In this document: in pieces, positions 17,701-26,500 of the stretch
Position numbering within the stretch: the first letter of the stretch is position 1
How the letters are laid out: each line of letters begins with the position of its first letter
Source: Ruegeria discodermiae
GTDB taxonomy: Bacteria > Pseudomonadota > Alphaproteobacteria > Rhodobacterales > Rhodobacteraceae
DNA length: 64,000 nt
NCBI RefSeq assembly: GCF_030758345.1
Contig: NZ_JAVAMO010000002.1
Span: 248,001 to 312,000 of the forward strand
Direction: 5' to 3'
Position numbers and translations under genes: made by a program
Notes under the pieces: generated by a model
What the model was told of the DNA's origin: nothing
The model's input: the letters and a program-made list of their open reading frames with translations, nothing else
Database searches by the model: none

Positions 17701-19041
17701 TCACTGATTGCGGATCGCCCAAAGCTCCATCTTCAGTCCCGGATATTGGCCCGAGACATGCACGGCGATGCCGCCCGAGGTGGTCATCTTGTTCCAATAG
17801 GGGCTGGCCGCGTCCAGTTCGAAATAGACGACGCCTGCGTGATACGGGATTTGACGCGGGGCGACCGGCAGCGGGCGCAGGGTGATGCCCGGAAGGGCCG
17901 AGTTGACCAGTTGGCGGATTTCCTCGACCGGGCCGGTCTTGGCCTGACCGGCGAAATGGCGGCGGATGTCCTCGGCGGGGATATCGGCATTGACCGCCAG
18001 CACAAAGCCCGCATTGCCCACCAGCTTGCGGTCGGCGATGACGCCAACGCTGATGCCGTATTTGCGTGCCTCCAGCGGGATCGACACAGCGGTCTGTTCC
18101 AGTACCGAGCTCAGATATTGCCGCAGCACCCGGATCACCGGCGCAAAGCTGTCGGTCAGGTTGTCATGCTCATAGGCCGGGAATTGCGGCGTGGCCTTGT
18201 CAGCGCTCATAAAGGTTGCCAGCTCTCCGGCAAGTCCGGCGCAGACCCGGTAAGCATGTTCGGGATGCACATTCTCAATATGCGCAAAATGGCGCACCAG
18301 AGGCAGGTTGCGGTTGATCACCATCAGCAGCAGGAAATCGGAAATTTCCGCTGCGCCCTTGGCCGGTCCCCCTTCGGACAACCGCCCGGCAAGCGCCTGC
18401 ATCCGATGCGATAGCATGCCTTCAAGTTCGTTCAGGAAGCCCGACAGCGGCGGTGCCGCGCGTACGTCCAGCGCCGAGGGGATAAATCCGCGATCCAGCA
18501 CGATTTCCTTGTCGGGGCGCACCTCGATGATCTTGGCGATGGGGATGGCCAGCCGGTCGGCCAGATCGTCCACCTCCAGCGCAAATTGCAACCGCAGCTT
18601 GCCGACGCCCAATGTCACCGGCTTTTTCTGCTGGCTCATCACGTCGGTGATCTCCAGCTCGGAGGGGCGCAACCGGCTGAGCGATTGCTCCGCCCCGGTC
18701 AGATCGACCTCAGCCGCGCCCTGGCGGCGTTGCGGCACGGTCAGGTAGACCACGCAATCCTTGATGGTTTCGGGCACTTCCAATGCGGGCGGATGGTCAT
18801 CCGATTGCGGTACGCGGAAGACTGTGCCGTCATGGGTCAACCCGGCGCAGGATTTCAGCGCGAATTGCCCGACCTTCAGCACCTCGTCGTCGATCTCAAG
18901 CGCGCTTACCCCCCAGGCGTAGGGCGTGACCCGTCGGGCCAGTCCCGAAACCAGCGCCTCGCCGTAGCGGTCAGCCTGCTGGAAGTGATGCGGCTGCAGG
19001 AACAACCCTTCCGTCCATAGCACCTTGCTGTCCCAGGACAT
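17701..19041 (-). CDS. tssK: Type VI secretion baseplate protein TssK
   Basis: Baseplate component, 446 residues, usual length. The N-terminal signature WTEGLFLQPHHFQQADRY (residues 9-26) is diagnostic of TssK/ImpJ/VasE. TssK trimers normally connect the baseplate to the cytoplasmic parts of TssL and TssM in the membrane complex. Here tssK is the last gene of the minus-strand T6SS unit, after tagH, and no tssL or tssM follows: downstream lies only a small membrane gene and a TRAP transporter. Confidence 0.95.
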   Translation of the reverse strand: MSWDSKVLWTEGLFLQPHHFQQADRYGEALVSGLARRVTPYAWGVSALEIDDEVLKVGQFALKSCAGLTHDGTVFRVPQSDDHPPALEVPETIKDCVVYLTVPQRRQGAAEVDLTGAEQSLSRLRPSELEITDVMSQQKKPVTLGVGKLRLQFALEVDDLADRLAIPIAKIIEVRPDKEIVLDRGFIPSALDVRAAPPLSGFLNELEGMLSHRMQALAGRLSEGGPAKGAAEISDFLLLMVINRNLPLVRHFAHIENVHPEHAYRVCAGLAGELATFMSADKATPQFPAYEHDNLTDSFAPVIRVLRQYLSSVLEQTAVSIPLEARKYGISVGVIADRKLVGNAGFVLAVNADIPAEDIRRHFAGQAKTGPVEEIRQLVNSALPGITLRPLPVAPRQIPYHAGVVYFELDAASPYWNKMTTSGGIAVHVSGQYPGLKMELWAIRNQ

Positions 19042-19081
19042 GCCCTGCCCTCCCTTATTCGCGCGCCGCTTGGATGCGGCT

Positions 19082-20539
19082 TTATTTCAGTTTTTCCAGC
19101 TGTTCCTTGTAGGCGCGCGCAAATTCGCGGCTGAACAAGTCGTGGAATTCGTTTTCCGCTTGATCCGAGATTTCGGCATACATCTTTTCATAGATTTCCC
19201 AATAGCGCGCCTTCTTGCCTCGGAAGAGCGATCCGAGCGCGCCTGAGGTCTCGATCTTGCCCGCCACCTGTTCGGGGTCCAGCCGGGACAGCACGCCTTT
19301 CAGCGCCGCCTCCATGCCGGTGATCATCGCCACCTGATGGGCTTTGATATCATCAAGGGCTTCTTTGGTAGCTTCCTCGGACCCCAGGTAGCCACGCACG
19401 CGCGGCTTTACCATCGCCTCGATGGCCTGTTCGGGGCTGATTGAGAATTTCAGCGGGTTGTTGCCCCCTGCGCCGATCATGGTCTGGTCGATGCGGAACT
19501 CGGATTTGATCGAGGTGCGCGTCATCAGGATCTCACGCAGGCCGGTAACCATGGCGCGCAGGACCCGGCCCATCCGGCCCATCGTGGCGGGCAGGTCGGC
19601 ATCGTCGATTCGGACGTCGTCAAGTTCCAGCGCCTCAAGGAAGGCCCGCGCTGCAGAACTGTCACCTGCGGCCGCAGGTGCCGCCGAAGCGGGCTTTGCG
19701 TCCGCTGGCACGACGGGCGCCGTACGCTCTGGTTGCGCGGGGGCCGAGGGCGGCAGAACGGTCTGTTCTTCCGAGGTTGGCAGCGGCGCTGGCGGCTGTT
19801 GCGCGCCCGGTGTTGGCTTGGCAACAGGTGCGGGCGGCTCAGGCTCGGACGGGCTGAGCAGATCGTCGTCCCAGTCATCGGGAATGAACGATCCCCCACC
19901 AGAAGACGGGGCCGCAAACGCATCCGTCGGGGACGGGCTATGCATGGCTTCGCTGGCACCTTCGCCTTCCATTCCGTCGCTGGGTTTCTGGAAGAACGGG
20001 TCGTCATCCTCCATCGGCGGCAGCAGGTCGTCGATCGGGTCTGGGATGTCGATCTGCCCCGGCCCCTTCGGCGTCTCGTCACCCAGCAGGTCATCCAGGA
20101 AATCGCCGCCCGGCGGTGCATCATCCAGCAGTGCCAGCGGATCGGGCGCGTTGCCAGCCACGCCATGGCTGACACCGCCCTGTGCGGCAGGGGCCGGGAT
20201 CATCTGCTCGAAACTGGGCAGATCGGCACCGATCTCGACCACCATCTCATAGCCGCCTGCGATCAGAACATCGCCGTTGCTGAGCGGCGTCGGGGTACGG
20301 CCCAGCGGGATCTTGGAGTAATTCAGGAAAGTGCCGTTGGTCGACAGGTCGACCACCACCACGCTGCCTGCCTGATCCTCGATTGCGAAATGGCTTTTCG
20401 ACAGGGTCTTGTCGGGGTCGGGCAGCACCAGATCATTCGCTGGGCCGCGCCCAACGGTCAGAGAGCCGCCCTGCATCGAGACCGGGCGGCCATCACCGGG
20501 CACCATCCCGGTGGTTTGGAATTTGAGCGTTACGCCCAT
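19082..20539 (-). CDS. tagH: T6SS-associated FHA-domain protein TagH
   Basis: Phosphothreonine-reading regulator/scaffold, 485 residues. The FHA domain lies at about residues 25-90 (LTVGRGPANDLVLPD, SKSHFAIED, STNGTFL). A long Pro/Ala/acidic linker (about 120-290) follows, then a conserved helical C-terminal domain (about 295-485) with LRAMVTGLREILMTRTSIK and ISPEQAIEAM, as in TagH/ImpI-type proteins. FHA proteins usually act with the PpkA kinase and PppA phosphatase, but neither is encoded in the window. It lies between PAAR and tssK. Confidence 0.92.
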   Translation of the reverse strand: MGVTLKFQTTGMVPGDGRPVSMQGGSLTVGRGPANDLVLPDPDKTLSKSHFAIEDQAGSVVVVDLSTNGTFLNYSKIPLGRTPTPLSNGDVLIAGGYEMVVEIGADLPSFEQMIPAPAAQGGVSHGVAGNAPDPLALLDDAPPGGDFLDDLLGDETPKGPGQIDIPDPIDDLLPPMEDDDPFFQKPSDGMEGEGASEAMHSPSPTDAFAAPSSGGGSFIPDDWDDDLLSPSEPEPPAPVAKPTPGAQQPPAPLPTSEEQTVLPPSAPAQPERTAPVVPADAKPASAAPAAAGDSSAARAFLEALELDDVRIDDADLPATMGRMGRVLRAMVTGLREILMTRTSIKSEFRIDQTMIGAGGNNPLKFSISPEQAIEAMVKPRVRGYLGSEEATKEALDDIKAHQVAMITGMEAALKGVLSRLDPEQVAGKIETSGALGSLFRGKKARYWEIYEKMYAEISDQAENEFHDLFSREFARAYKEQLEKLK

Positions 20540-20549
20540 GTGTCTTTCT

Positions 20550-20852
20550 TCATCCTCCGGTCAGAACCGTAACCTCGCCCTTGATGATCGCGCCACCGCA
20601 AGCGCCGAGATCGCCGATCCGGGCGGCTGGCAGTTTCTGGATCAGAACCGTCATCGACCCTTTCACGATCGGGTGCGGCGAGGGCGCCGCCGCATGCATA
20701 TCGGTCACCCGTGCCGCTGGCATCTTTGCCACCAGCACCGTCGGACAGCAGGGCGGGATGATCGGCATCGGGGCAGGCACCGGAGGCACCGTCGGCGCAG
20801 GCACGTTGCACTGATGCATGTCGGTCACTCTGGCCTGTGGCATTCCCGGCAT
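20550..20852 (-). CDS. PAAR-domain spike-tip protein
   Basis: Small spike-tip protein of 100 residues. It has repeated proline-alanine-alanine-arginine-type motifs (MPQARVTDMHQC, MPAARVTDMH, LPAARIGDLGACGG) and a C-terminal GEVTVLTGG strand, as in PAAR/DUF4150 proteins that sharpen the VgrG spike. It is a bare PAAR protein without an effector extension. It sits downstream of vgrG and the small unknown gene and only 10 bp upstream of tagH. Confidence 0.92.
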   Translation of the reverse strand: MPGMPQARVTDMHQCNVPAPTVPPVPAPMPIIPPCCPTVLVAKMPAARVTDMHAAAPSPHPIVKGSMTVLIQKLPAARIGDLGACGGAIIKGEVTVLTGG

Positions 20853-20854
20853 GT

Positions 20855-21469
20855 TCAGCCCTCCTCTTCGGCTTCGGCCTTTACCTGTCCATTTCCGCCG
20901 CGGGCGATATCCACGGCGCGGTCGACAAGTTCCTGAGTATAGGCTTCAAAATCGCCTTCATACGCGTCCAATGCAATCACATTTACCGCAAAGGCCATCA
21001 CTTCCGAGCCGCCGGGCGGCGCCGGGTGCTCGTCCAGATCGCCCGGCCCCAGCGAGCCTTCGGCATAGATCGCGCTCAGGGCGCATTTGACGGTTTCGTC
21101 GTCCGGCTCGGCCATGTCAATCGCCTGCATCAGCTTTTCGCGATTTTCGGGGCTTGGGCGAAACACCCAGGCCTCGGCAGCCTCAAGCGAGGGGGTGTTA
21201 TTGTCAGGCGCCGGGCCCACGAAATCTCGCGCCGCGAGACAGGCCCACCAGACCCGTTCGCGCGGTGGCAGGGCGATGGACAACACGCGCAGCATGTCGA
21301 TGGGCTTGCCCTTGGCGTCCAGCTCGGCCAGCACCGCATCGGTGGGCGCGCTGGCCGGCGCGTCCAGTTTCAGGCTGAGTTTCGTATTGACGTCGGCCAG
21401 CATCCGCGCAGTGGGGAGGGCCGGGATTTTCGTCATTTTTTCAAAACGTTCTGTCATGACGGCCCCCAT
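20855..21469 (-). CDS. Small acidic T6SS-locus protein between VgrG and PAAR, unknown
   Basis: Protein of 204 residues (MGAVMTERF; a second ATG at 21457 is possible). Its start overlaps the vgrG stop by one base (TGATG) and it ends 2 bp before the PAAR gene, so all three are translationally linked. The chain is mostly helical and acidic (WWACLAARDFVG, EAAEAWVFRPSPENREKL, KCALSAIYAEGSLGPG), ending in AEAEEEG. It resembles an uncharacterised T6SS-associated family (possibly DUF6931, from memory). Its position suggests a spike-loading adaptor or chaperone; this is inference. Confidence 0.7.
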   Translation of the reverse strand: MGAVMTERFEKMTKIPALPTARMLADVNTKLSLKLDAPASAPTDAVLAELDAKGKPIDMLRVLSIALPPRERVWWACLAARDFVGPAPDNNTPSLEAAEAWVFRPSPENREKLMQAIDMAEPDDETVKCALSAIYAEGSLGPGDLDEHPAPPGGSEVMAFAVNVIALDAYEGDFEAYTQELVDRAVDIARGGNGQVKAEAEEEG

Positions 21470-23502
21470 CAGTTGATCATCACTACGCCGCCCTTGAGGG
21501 TCAGCACGCCGCTGCCCTCGACGGTGGTGAGTGGGCTTTTCACATCACATTTCGCATCGCCCGTAACGGCGATCATCGGTCCTTTGATGGTCACGCCCTT
21601 GGGATCGATCTTGACCGAGGACCCGGCCACTTTCAGCTCGATCGATTGAGCGGCGGTCATGGTGATCTTGCCGGCCTTGGCATCGACCTGGATATTGCCC
21701 ATCTTGACGGTAGTTGTCTGATTGCCCTTGTCTACATCGATGGTTTGGTTGCCCTTGCTGACCGTGGTGGCCATGTTGCCCTCGCTGACCGTCTCGGTCA
21801 GATCGTTGTGGACGGTCAAGGCCATGTTGCCGGGGTCCTGCTTTTTGTCCCCGACCTTAATCGTCGCGTTGTTCAGGACATTCTGCTCGTAATCCTTCTC
21901 GGCGACGAAACGGACCAGCTCCTCGTCTTTCTTGTCCTCGAACATCAGCTCATTGTAACCTTTGCCACCTTTCGAGCTGTTCGTTTTAATCCCCGATTGG
22001 GTCTTGTTGTCAGGCAGCTTCCAGGGATGCTTGGTGTCCTTGTTATAGAGCATTCCGGTACAGATCGGCCTGTCCGGGTCGCCCTCTTCGAACTGGACCA
22101 CCACTTCCTGACCGACGCGCGGAATGTGGACCATGCCCCAACCGCTGCCCGACCACGGCGTCGCGACCCTGATCCAGCAGGTGGTCTTGTCATCCTTCTT
22201 GCCTTCGCGGTCCCAGTGGAACTGCACTTTGATCCGGCCATGTTCGTCGGTGTAAATCTCCTCGCCACTGGACCCGGTCACAATTGCCGTGTGCAGCCCC
22301 GGAATCTCCGGCCAGGGCGTGTTCATCGGCGCGCGATACTGAACCGTGGCCGGAATAACGGTGAAATCGACGCGGTAGAGATCCTTGTTGTCCTCTTCGA
22401 ATTCCAGCGCCCCGGTGTCCAGATCGGTCTCGCGCTTGACGAATTCGTAGCCCGATGTGGTCTGCAGGTAATGCGTCGCGCTGGTGGTCAGATACTCGAT
22501 ATTCATCGCGTCATCGTCATGTTCGGTCAGCTTGAACTTCTCGCCAGTGGCCATGGTGCGCACCGTCGCCCGACCGCGCAGGTCCTGATGCTCAAGCTCT
22601 TCGATCTCCATCCGCACCTGCGCGCGCTTCTTACCGAGGTTCTTGTCGGAATAGTAGTGACCGGGATAGTCGAAGACCTCGTAATCCTTGTGCGAATGCT
22701 TGGGTTTAAGAGTGCTTTTTTCACGGATTTCATAGGTTTCCGGTTGCGGCTTCAGAAAGTCGAAATCGCGCAGCACAACATTGCCCGAGACCACCGCCTC
22801 GCCATAACCCCATTCGGTCACGCGCTCATCAGTGCGCTGCTTGCCATCATCCGCGGGCCAGAATTCGAGGTCGGAATTCTCTTTGATGCTGGAATGCGTG
22901 CCCTTGTCATCGGTCAGGACAAGTTTTTCGTATTTCTTGTCGGCATCGCTGTGGTCGAAATAGAAATAGATTCCTTCTTCTTCGGCGAGGCGGCAGACGA
23001 AATCATAATCGGTTTCGCGATATTGCACGCAGTAGTCGCGCTTGGGCAGTGTGCCGCGAATGTTGAATTTGTAATCCGAGAAACCCAGGTCGTCGAAGAC
23101 CTTCTTGATGATCTCATCGGCTTTCATTTCCTGGAAGATGCGGCAATCGGTTGTCTTGGTCAGCATCCAGAACCACGGGCGCAACTCGGCCAGCAATTGC
23201 AGGTAGCCATCGCGATAGGCCAGCCGCTCGACCGAAACCACGGTGCCGGTGAACAGCCTCTCTTTGCCCTCGCCGGTCTGCATATGGACCGTCATGATCT
23301 TGCCCAGCATATCCTCCAGCTTGACCTTGACGTCGCGCGACAGGAACTCGACCGATATTTCGGTGAGCTGACTCAGGCCCTCCTTGACGATGGCGCGCCG
23401 GATGACCAGCGGATCGACGCTTTTCCCCTCGACCACCACTGGCTTGAGACCAAAGGTGTTTGTCTGCCAAAGCACCTGTTTTTCATGCATCTTAGGAGGC
23501 AT
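21469..23502 (-). CDS. vgrG: Type VI secretion spike protein VgrG (TssI)
   Basis: Trimeric spike protein, 677 residues. The gp27-like base is at about residues 1-370 (RLFTGTVVSVERLAYRDGYL; FVCRLAEEEGIYFYFDHSD). A gp5-like OB fold follows (GRIKVQFHWDREGK, CWIRVATPWSGSGWGMVHIP; PDRPICTGMLYNKDTKHPW). The C-terminal triple-helix region (about 560-677) has short beta repeats (GNQTIDVDKGNQTTTV). There is no extra effector domain, so cargo is probably carried by PAAR, Hcp or adaptor binding. It is located directly downstream of the giant TssB/TssC fusion gene. Confidence 0.95.
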   Translation of the reverse strand: MPPKMHEKQVLWQTNTFGLKPVVVEGKSVDPLVIRRAIVKEGLSQLTEISVEFLSRDVKVKLEDMLGKIMTVHMQTGEGKERLFTGTVVSVERLAYRDGYLQLLAELRPWFWMLTKTTDCRIFQEMKADEIIKKVFDDLGFSDYKFNIRGTLPKRDYCVQYRETDYDFVCRLAEEEGIYFYFDHSDADKKYEKLVLTDDKGTHSSIKENSDLEFWPADDGKQRTDERVTEWGYGEAVVSGNVVLRDFDFLKPQPETYEIREKSTLKPKHSHKDYEVFDYPGHYYSDKNLGKKRAQVRMEIEELEHQDLRGRATVRTMATGEKFKLTEHDDDAMNIEYLTTSATHYLQTTSGYEFVKRETDLDTGALEFEEDNKDLYRVDFTVIPATVQYRAPMNTPWPEIPGLHTAIVTGSSGEEIYTDEHGRIKVQFHWDREGKKDDKTTCWIRVATPWSGSGWGMVHIPRVGQEVVVQFEEGDPDRPICTGMLYNKDTKHPWKLPDNKTQSGIKTNSSKGGKGYNELMFEDKKDEELVRFVAEKDYEQNVLNNATIKVGDKKQDPGNMALTVHNDLTETVSEGNMATTVSKGNQTIDVDKGNQTTTVKMGNIQVDAKAGKITMTAAQSIELKVAGSSVKIDPKGVTIKGPMIAVTGDAKCDVKSPLTTVEGSGVLTLKGGVVMIN

Positions 23503-23533
23503 CAGTTAATTCCTTTTTCCTCTGCAGGCGGCA

Positions 23534-26500
23534 TCACAGGTCCGCCAGCAGCGCGGCAAGTTCCGCATCCATTTCGTCATCATCCCCGTCTGAATCGTCA
23601 TCGTCGTCGCTGTCATCGCCGAACCCGGCCAGCAGCGCGTCCAGATCGTCATCCCCGCTGTCGTCGTCATCATCCCCGCCGAAATCCATGTCGAGGTCCA
23701 GATCGTCCCCGTCATCGCTTTCCTCATCCGCCGCAGGCGGTTCGGGTTGCGGTGGCGACGGTTCAGGCGCCGGAACGCCTGTCCATGGCCCCAATACTTC
23801 GTTACCCGCTAGCGCGTTGAACGTGCCCAGCCGGATCTCGTCGCGCCCCTTGGGCGACAGGATCGGCATATAGCCGCGCTGCACCGTCTGTTCATGTTGC
23901 GCCATGGTCAGGTTGCGCTCGGTGCAGGGCAAGGCCACCTGATCGCCATAGCGGTCGTTGACATAATGAAACGGCATGCCCCCCAGCGACATCACGCTGC
24001 CCAGTCCCATCGAGCGGCCATTCTTGCGGAAGGATTGCGCCAGCAGGATCGTCACCAGCACCACCGGGTTGGCCCAGAGCATGCCGCGCAGCCCTTCAGC
24101 GATGGTGAATTCCTCGAAGTCGAACTCATAGATAGGCTCAGACTTGGCCCCATAGGGCCGCCGCAGCAGGAAGCGGGGCGAGGCCAGCCCCAGATGCCCT
24201 GCTTCGGGCATCGCGCGCAGTGTATCCCAGGCCTCGGCCACCAATGGGTGTCGGTCCTTCTTGGCCACATCCAGATAAGACGGCGTGATCGCCGAGAAGA
24301 AAGGCGCATCCACATGTGCTGCAACCCGGGCGATGCGGCCCAGGATTTCCGCATGAGGCGGCGTTTCCTCAAAGGTGTACATACCGATCAGGGCGGAATA
24401 GCCGCCGCGCCCGTTTTCCTCGTCCAGCGGTTCTTCGGTCAACAAACGCACTAGGCCGGTCTTGGCCAGATCCTCTTCGGCGGCCAGGTCAGCGGCGATT
24501 TCCTCAGCGCTGACATCATAAAGCATGATTTCCAGCGTATCATCGGTCTCGACGCTGCGCGCGATCAGGTCCAGACTGCGCCATTGCGCCTCGATCGACT
24601 GGAATTCCGGGTGGTGCAGCACCATCCGCATTGCTGCACTCAAAGCCTCATCTACAGCCTTTTGCATGGCGGCAGTGTCAGCGTCGGGCAGCTTGCGGAT
24701 ATGCGGGCCAACGATACGTTTGAGCAGATCGTCCAGAGGCGAGGCCTGCGCCAGTTCGCCACCGGTATCACCGATCAGCTTCTGGAAATCGCTCAGCTTC
24801 AGATCGGCGCGCACGGTATTGCCCGAGGAGGTCCTGCGCGGCGGCACCACCGCCTGACCAAATTCCTCGCCCCAGCCGATCAGCTGTTTTGCCGCGTTTT
24901 CGGCGGTCGCCCCCGCGCTCAACTGGCTTTTCAGACTGGCGAGCCCTTCGAACAGGTCAACCTTTTCGTAAAGTTCGTCAGGATGCAGGTCGTCGAGCTC
25001 TTTCAGCTCCACCTCGATCCCCGCCCCGTCTTTGCCGATGGGCAGGACAAGTTTCGTCGCGAATCCCTCAATGATCTCCTCTACCGTATCGGGGTCCAGC
25101 AGCGTTGCCTTGCGGCTGGCCAGATCGTCGCCGGTTTCAACCAGCCCGCGCGCCGAGCGGCCCGAGAAATCGCCGAACATCGCGATCCGGAACCGCTTGC
25201 GCTCAAGCTTCTGCGGTTCGGGCCGATCAGCGCTGATCGTGCCAAAGGCCAGTTCGGGATCATCGCTCATCTCAGTTTCGGCCTCGGCTTGGGTTTCGGT
25301 TTCCGCGCTTTCCGTATCGTCATCAAGCCCCGCCAGTAGGGCATCCAGATCGTCATCGCCGCCTTCCGCATCATCATCACTCAACAAAGCGTCCAGATCC
25401 GCGGGTTCATCGCTTTCCAGATCAGCGAGCAAGGCATCGAGGTCGCCATCATCCGCCTCTGCGGCCTCGTCGGATGTATCGTCGGTATCTAAATCGGCCA
25501 GCAGGGCATCCAGATCGTCCAGCCCGTCGGCCTCATCCTCGTCCTCTTCGGCGTCCAGCCCGGCCATCAGATCGTCCAGTTCATCGCCGCTGTCGTCACC
25601 GTCCAGATCGGCCAGCAGCGCGTCCAGATCGGTATCGGCCTCTTCCTCTCCGGCCTCGGCCACCGCATCGCCCATATCCGACAGATCATTCAGCAAGGCG
25701 TCGAGGTCGTCATCCTCGGTCTCCTCCTCAACCTCGGAGGCCTGGGTTTCCTCGTCATCCCCCAAATCGGCCAGCAGCGCGTCAAGATCATCCGCCGCCC
25801 CGACATCCGAGGCGTCAATTTCGGCCAGCAGATCATCCACCGCGCCGCTATCCGCATCATCTTCCGGGTTCACCTCTCCAATATCCGAGGCATCCAGATC
25901 GGCGAGCAGATCGTCCAGGTCATCGCTGTCGGTCTCGCCATCATCATTGTCATCGGACAGATCCGACAACAACGCGTCGAGGTCGTCATCGCCACTTTCT
26001 GCTGTCGTGTCAGTGTCCTCCTCGTCGGACAGATTCGACAGCAGCGCATCGAGATCATCCTCCGCTTCGCCGTCGCTTTCGGGTTCATCCTCGCCAAGAT
26101 CGGCCAGCAAGGCATCGAGGTCATCCGCGCCACTCTCCGCTCCCGCATCAGGTTCTGCCTCATCGGGCAGGCCCGCCAGAAGAGCATCGAGATCGGTATC
26201 GTCCGCGTCTTCACTCTCAGGGCTTTCCAACCCGTCCAGAACCTCCGAAAGCTCCGAGTCTGCGTTTTCGTCAGGCGTGTCGGCCTCCGCCAGTTCGGTC
26301 AGGATGTCGCCTGTGCTGTCTGGCTCCTCGGACTGTTCGGGCGTGTCATCGGCCAGATCGGCCAACAACGCATCAAGATCACCGTCATCACTATCTTCTT
26401 CGGTGACATCGAGGTCCGGCAAACCCTCCAGCGCATCCTCAACGCTGGTGTTTTCCTCCTCCTCTGGCAGGTCTTCAGCCATGTCAGCCAATAGCGCGTC

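Noticed and set aside
20550-20852. PAAR protein as an effector fusion
   Set aside because: The protein ends right after the PAAR repeats at 100 residues, so no toxin domain is attached.
21646-23820. A 724-residue open frame opposite vgrG
   Set aside because: It runs antisense to a clear VgrG gene and has no recognisable domain; GC-rich codon use leaves such shadows open.
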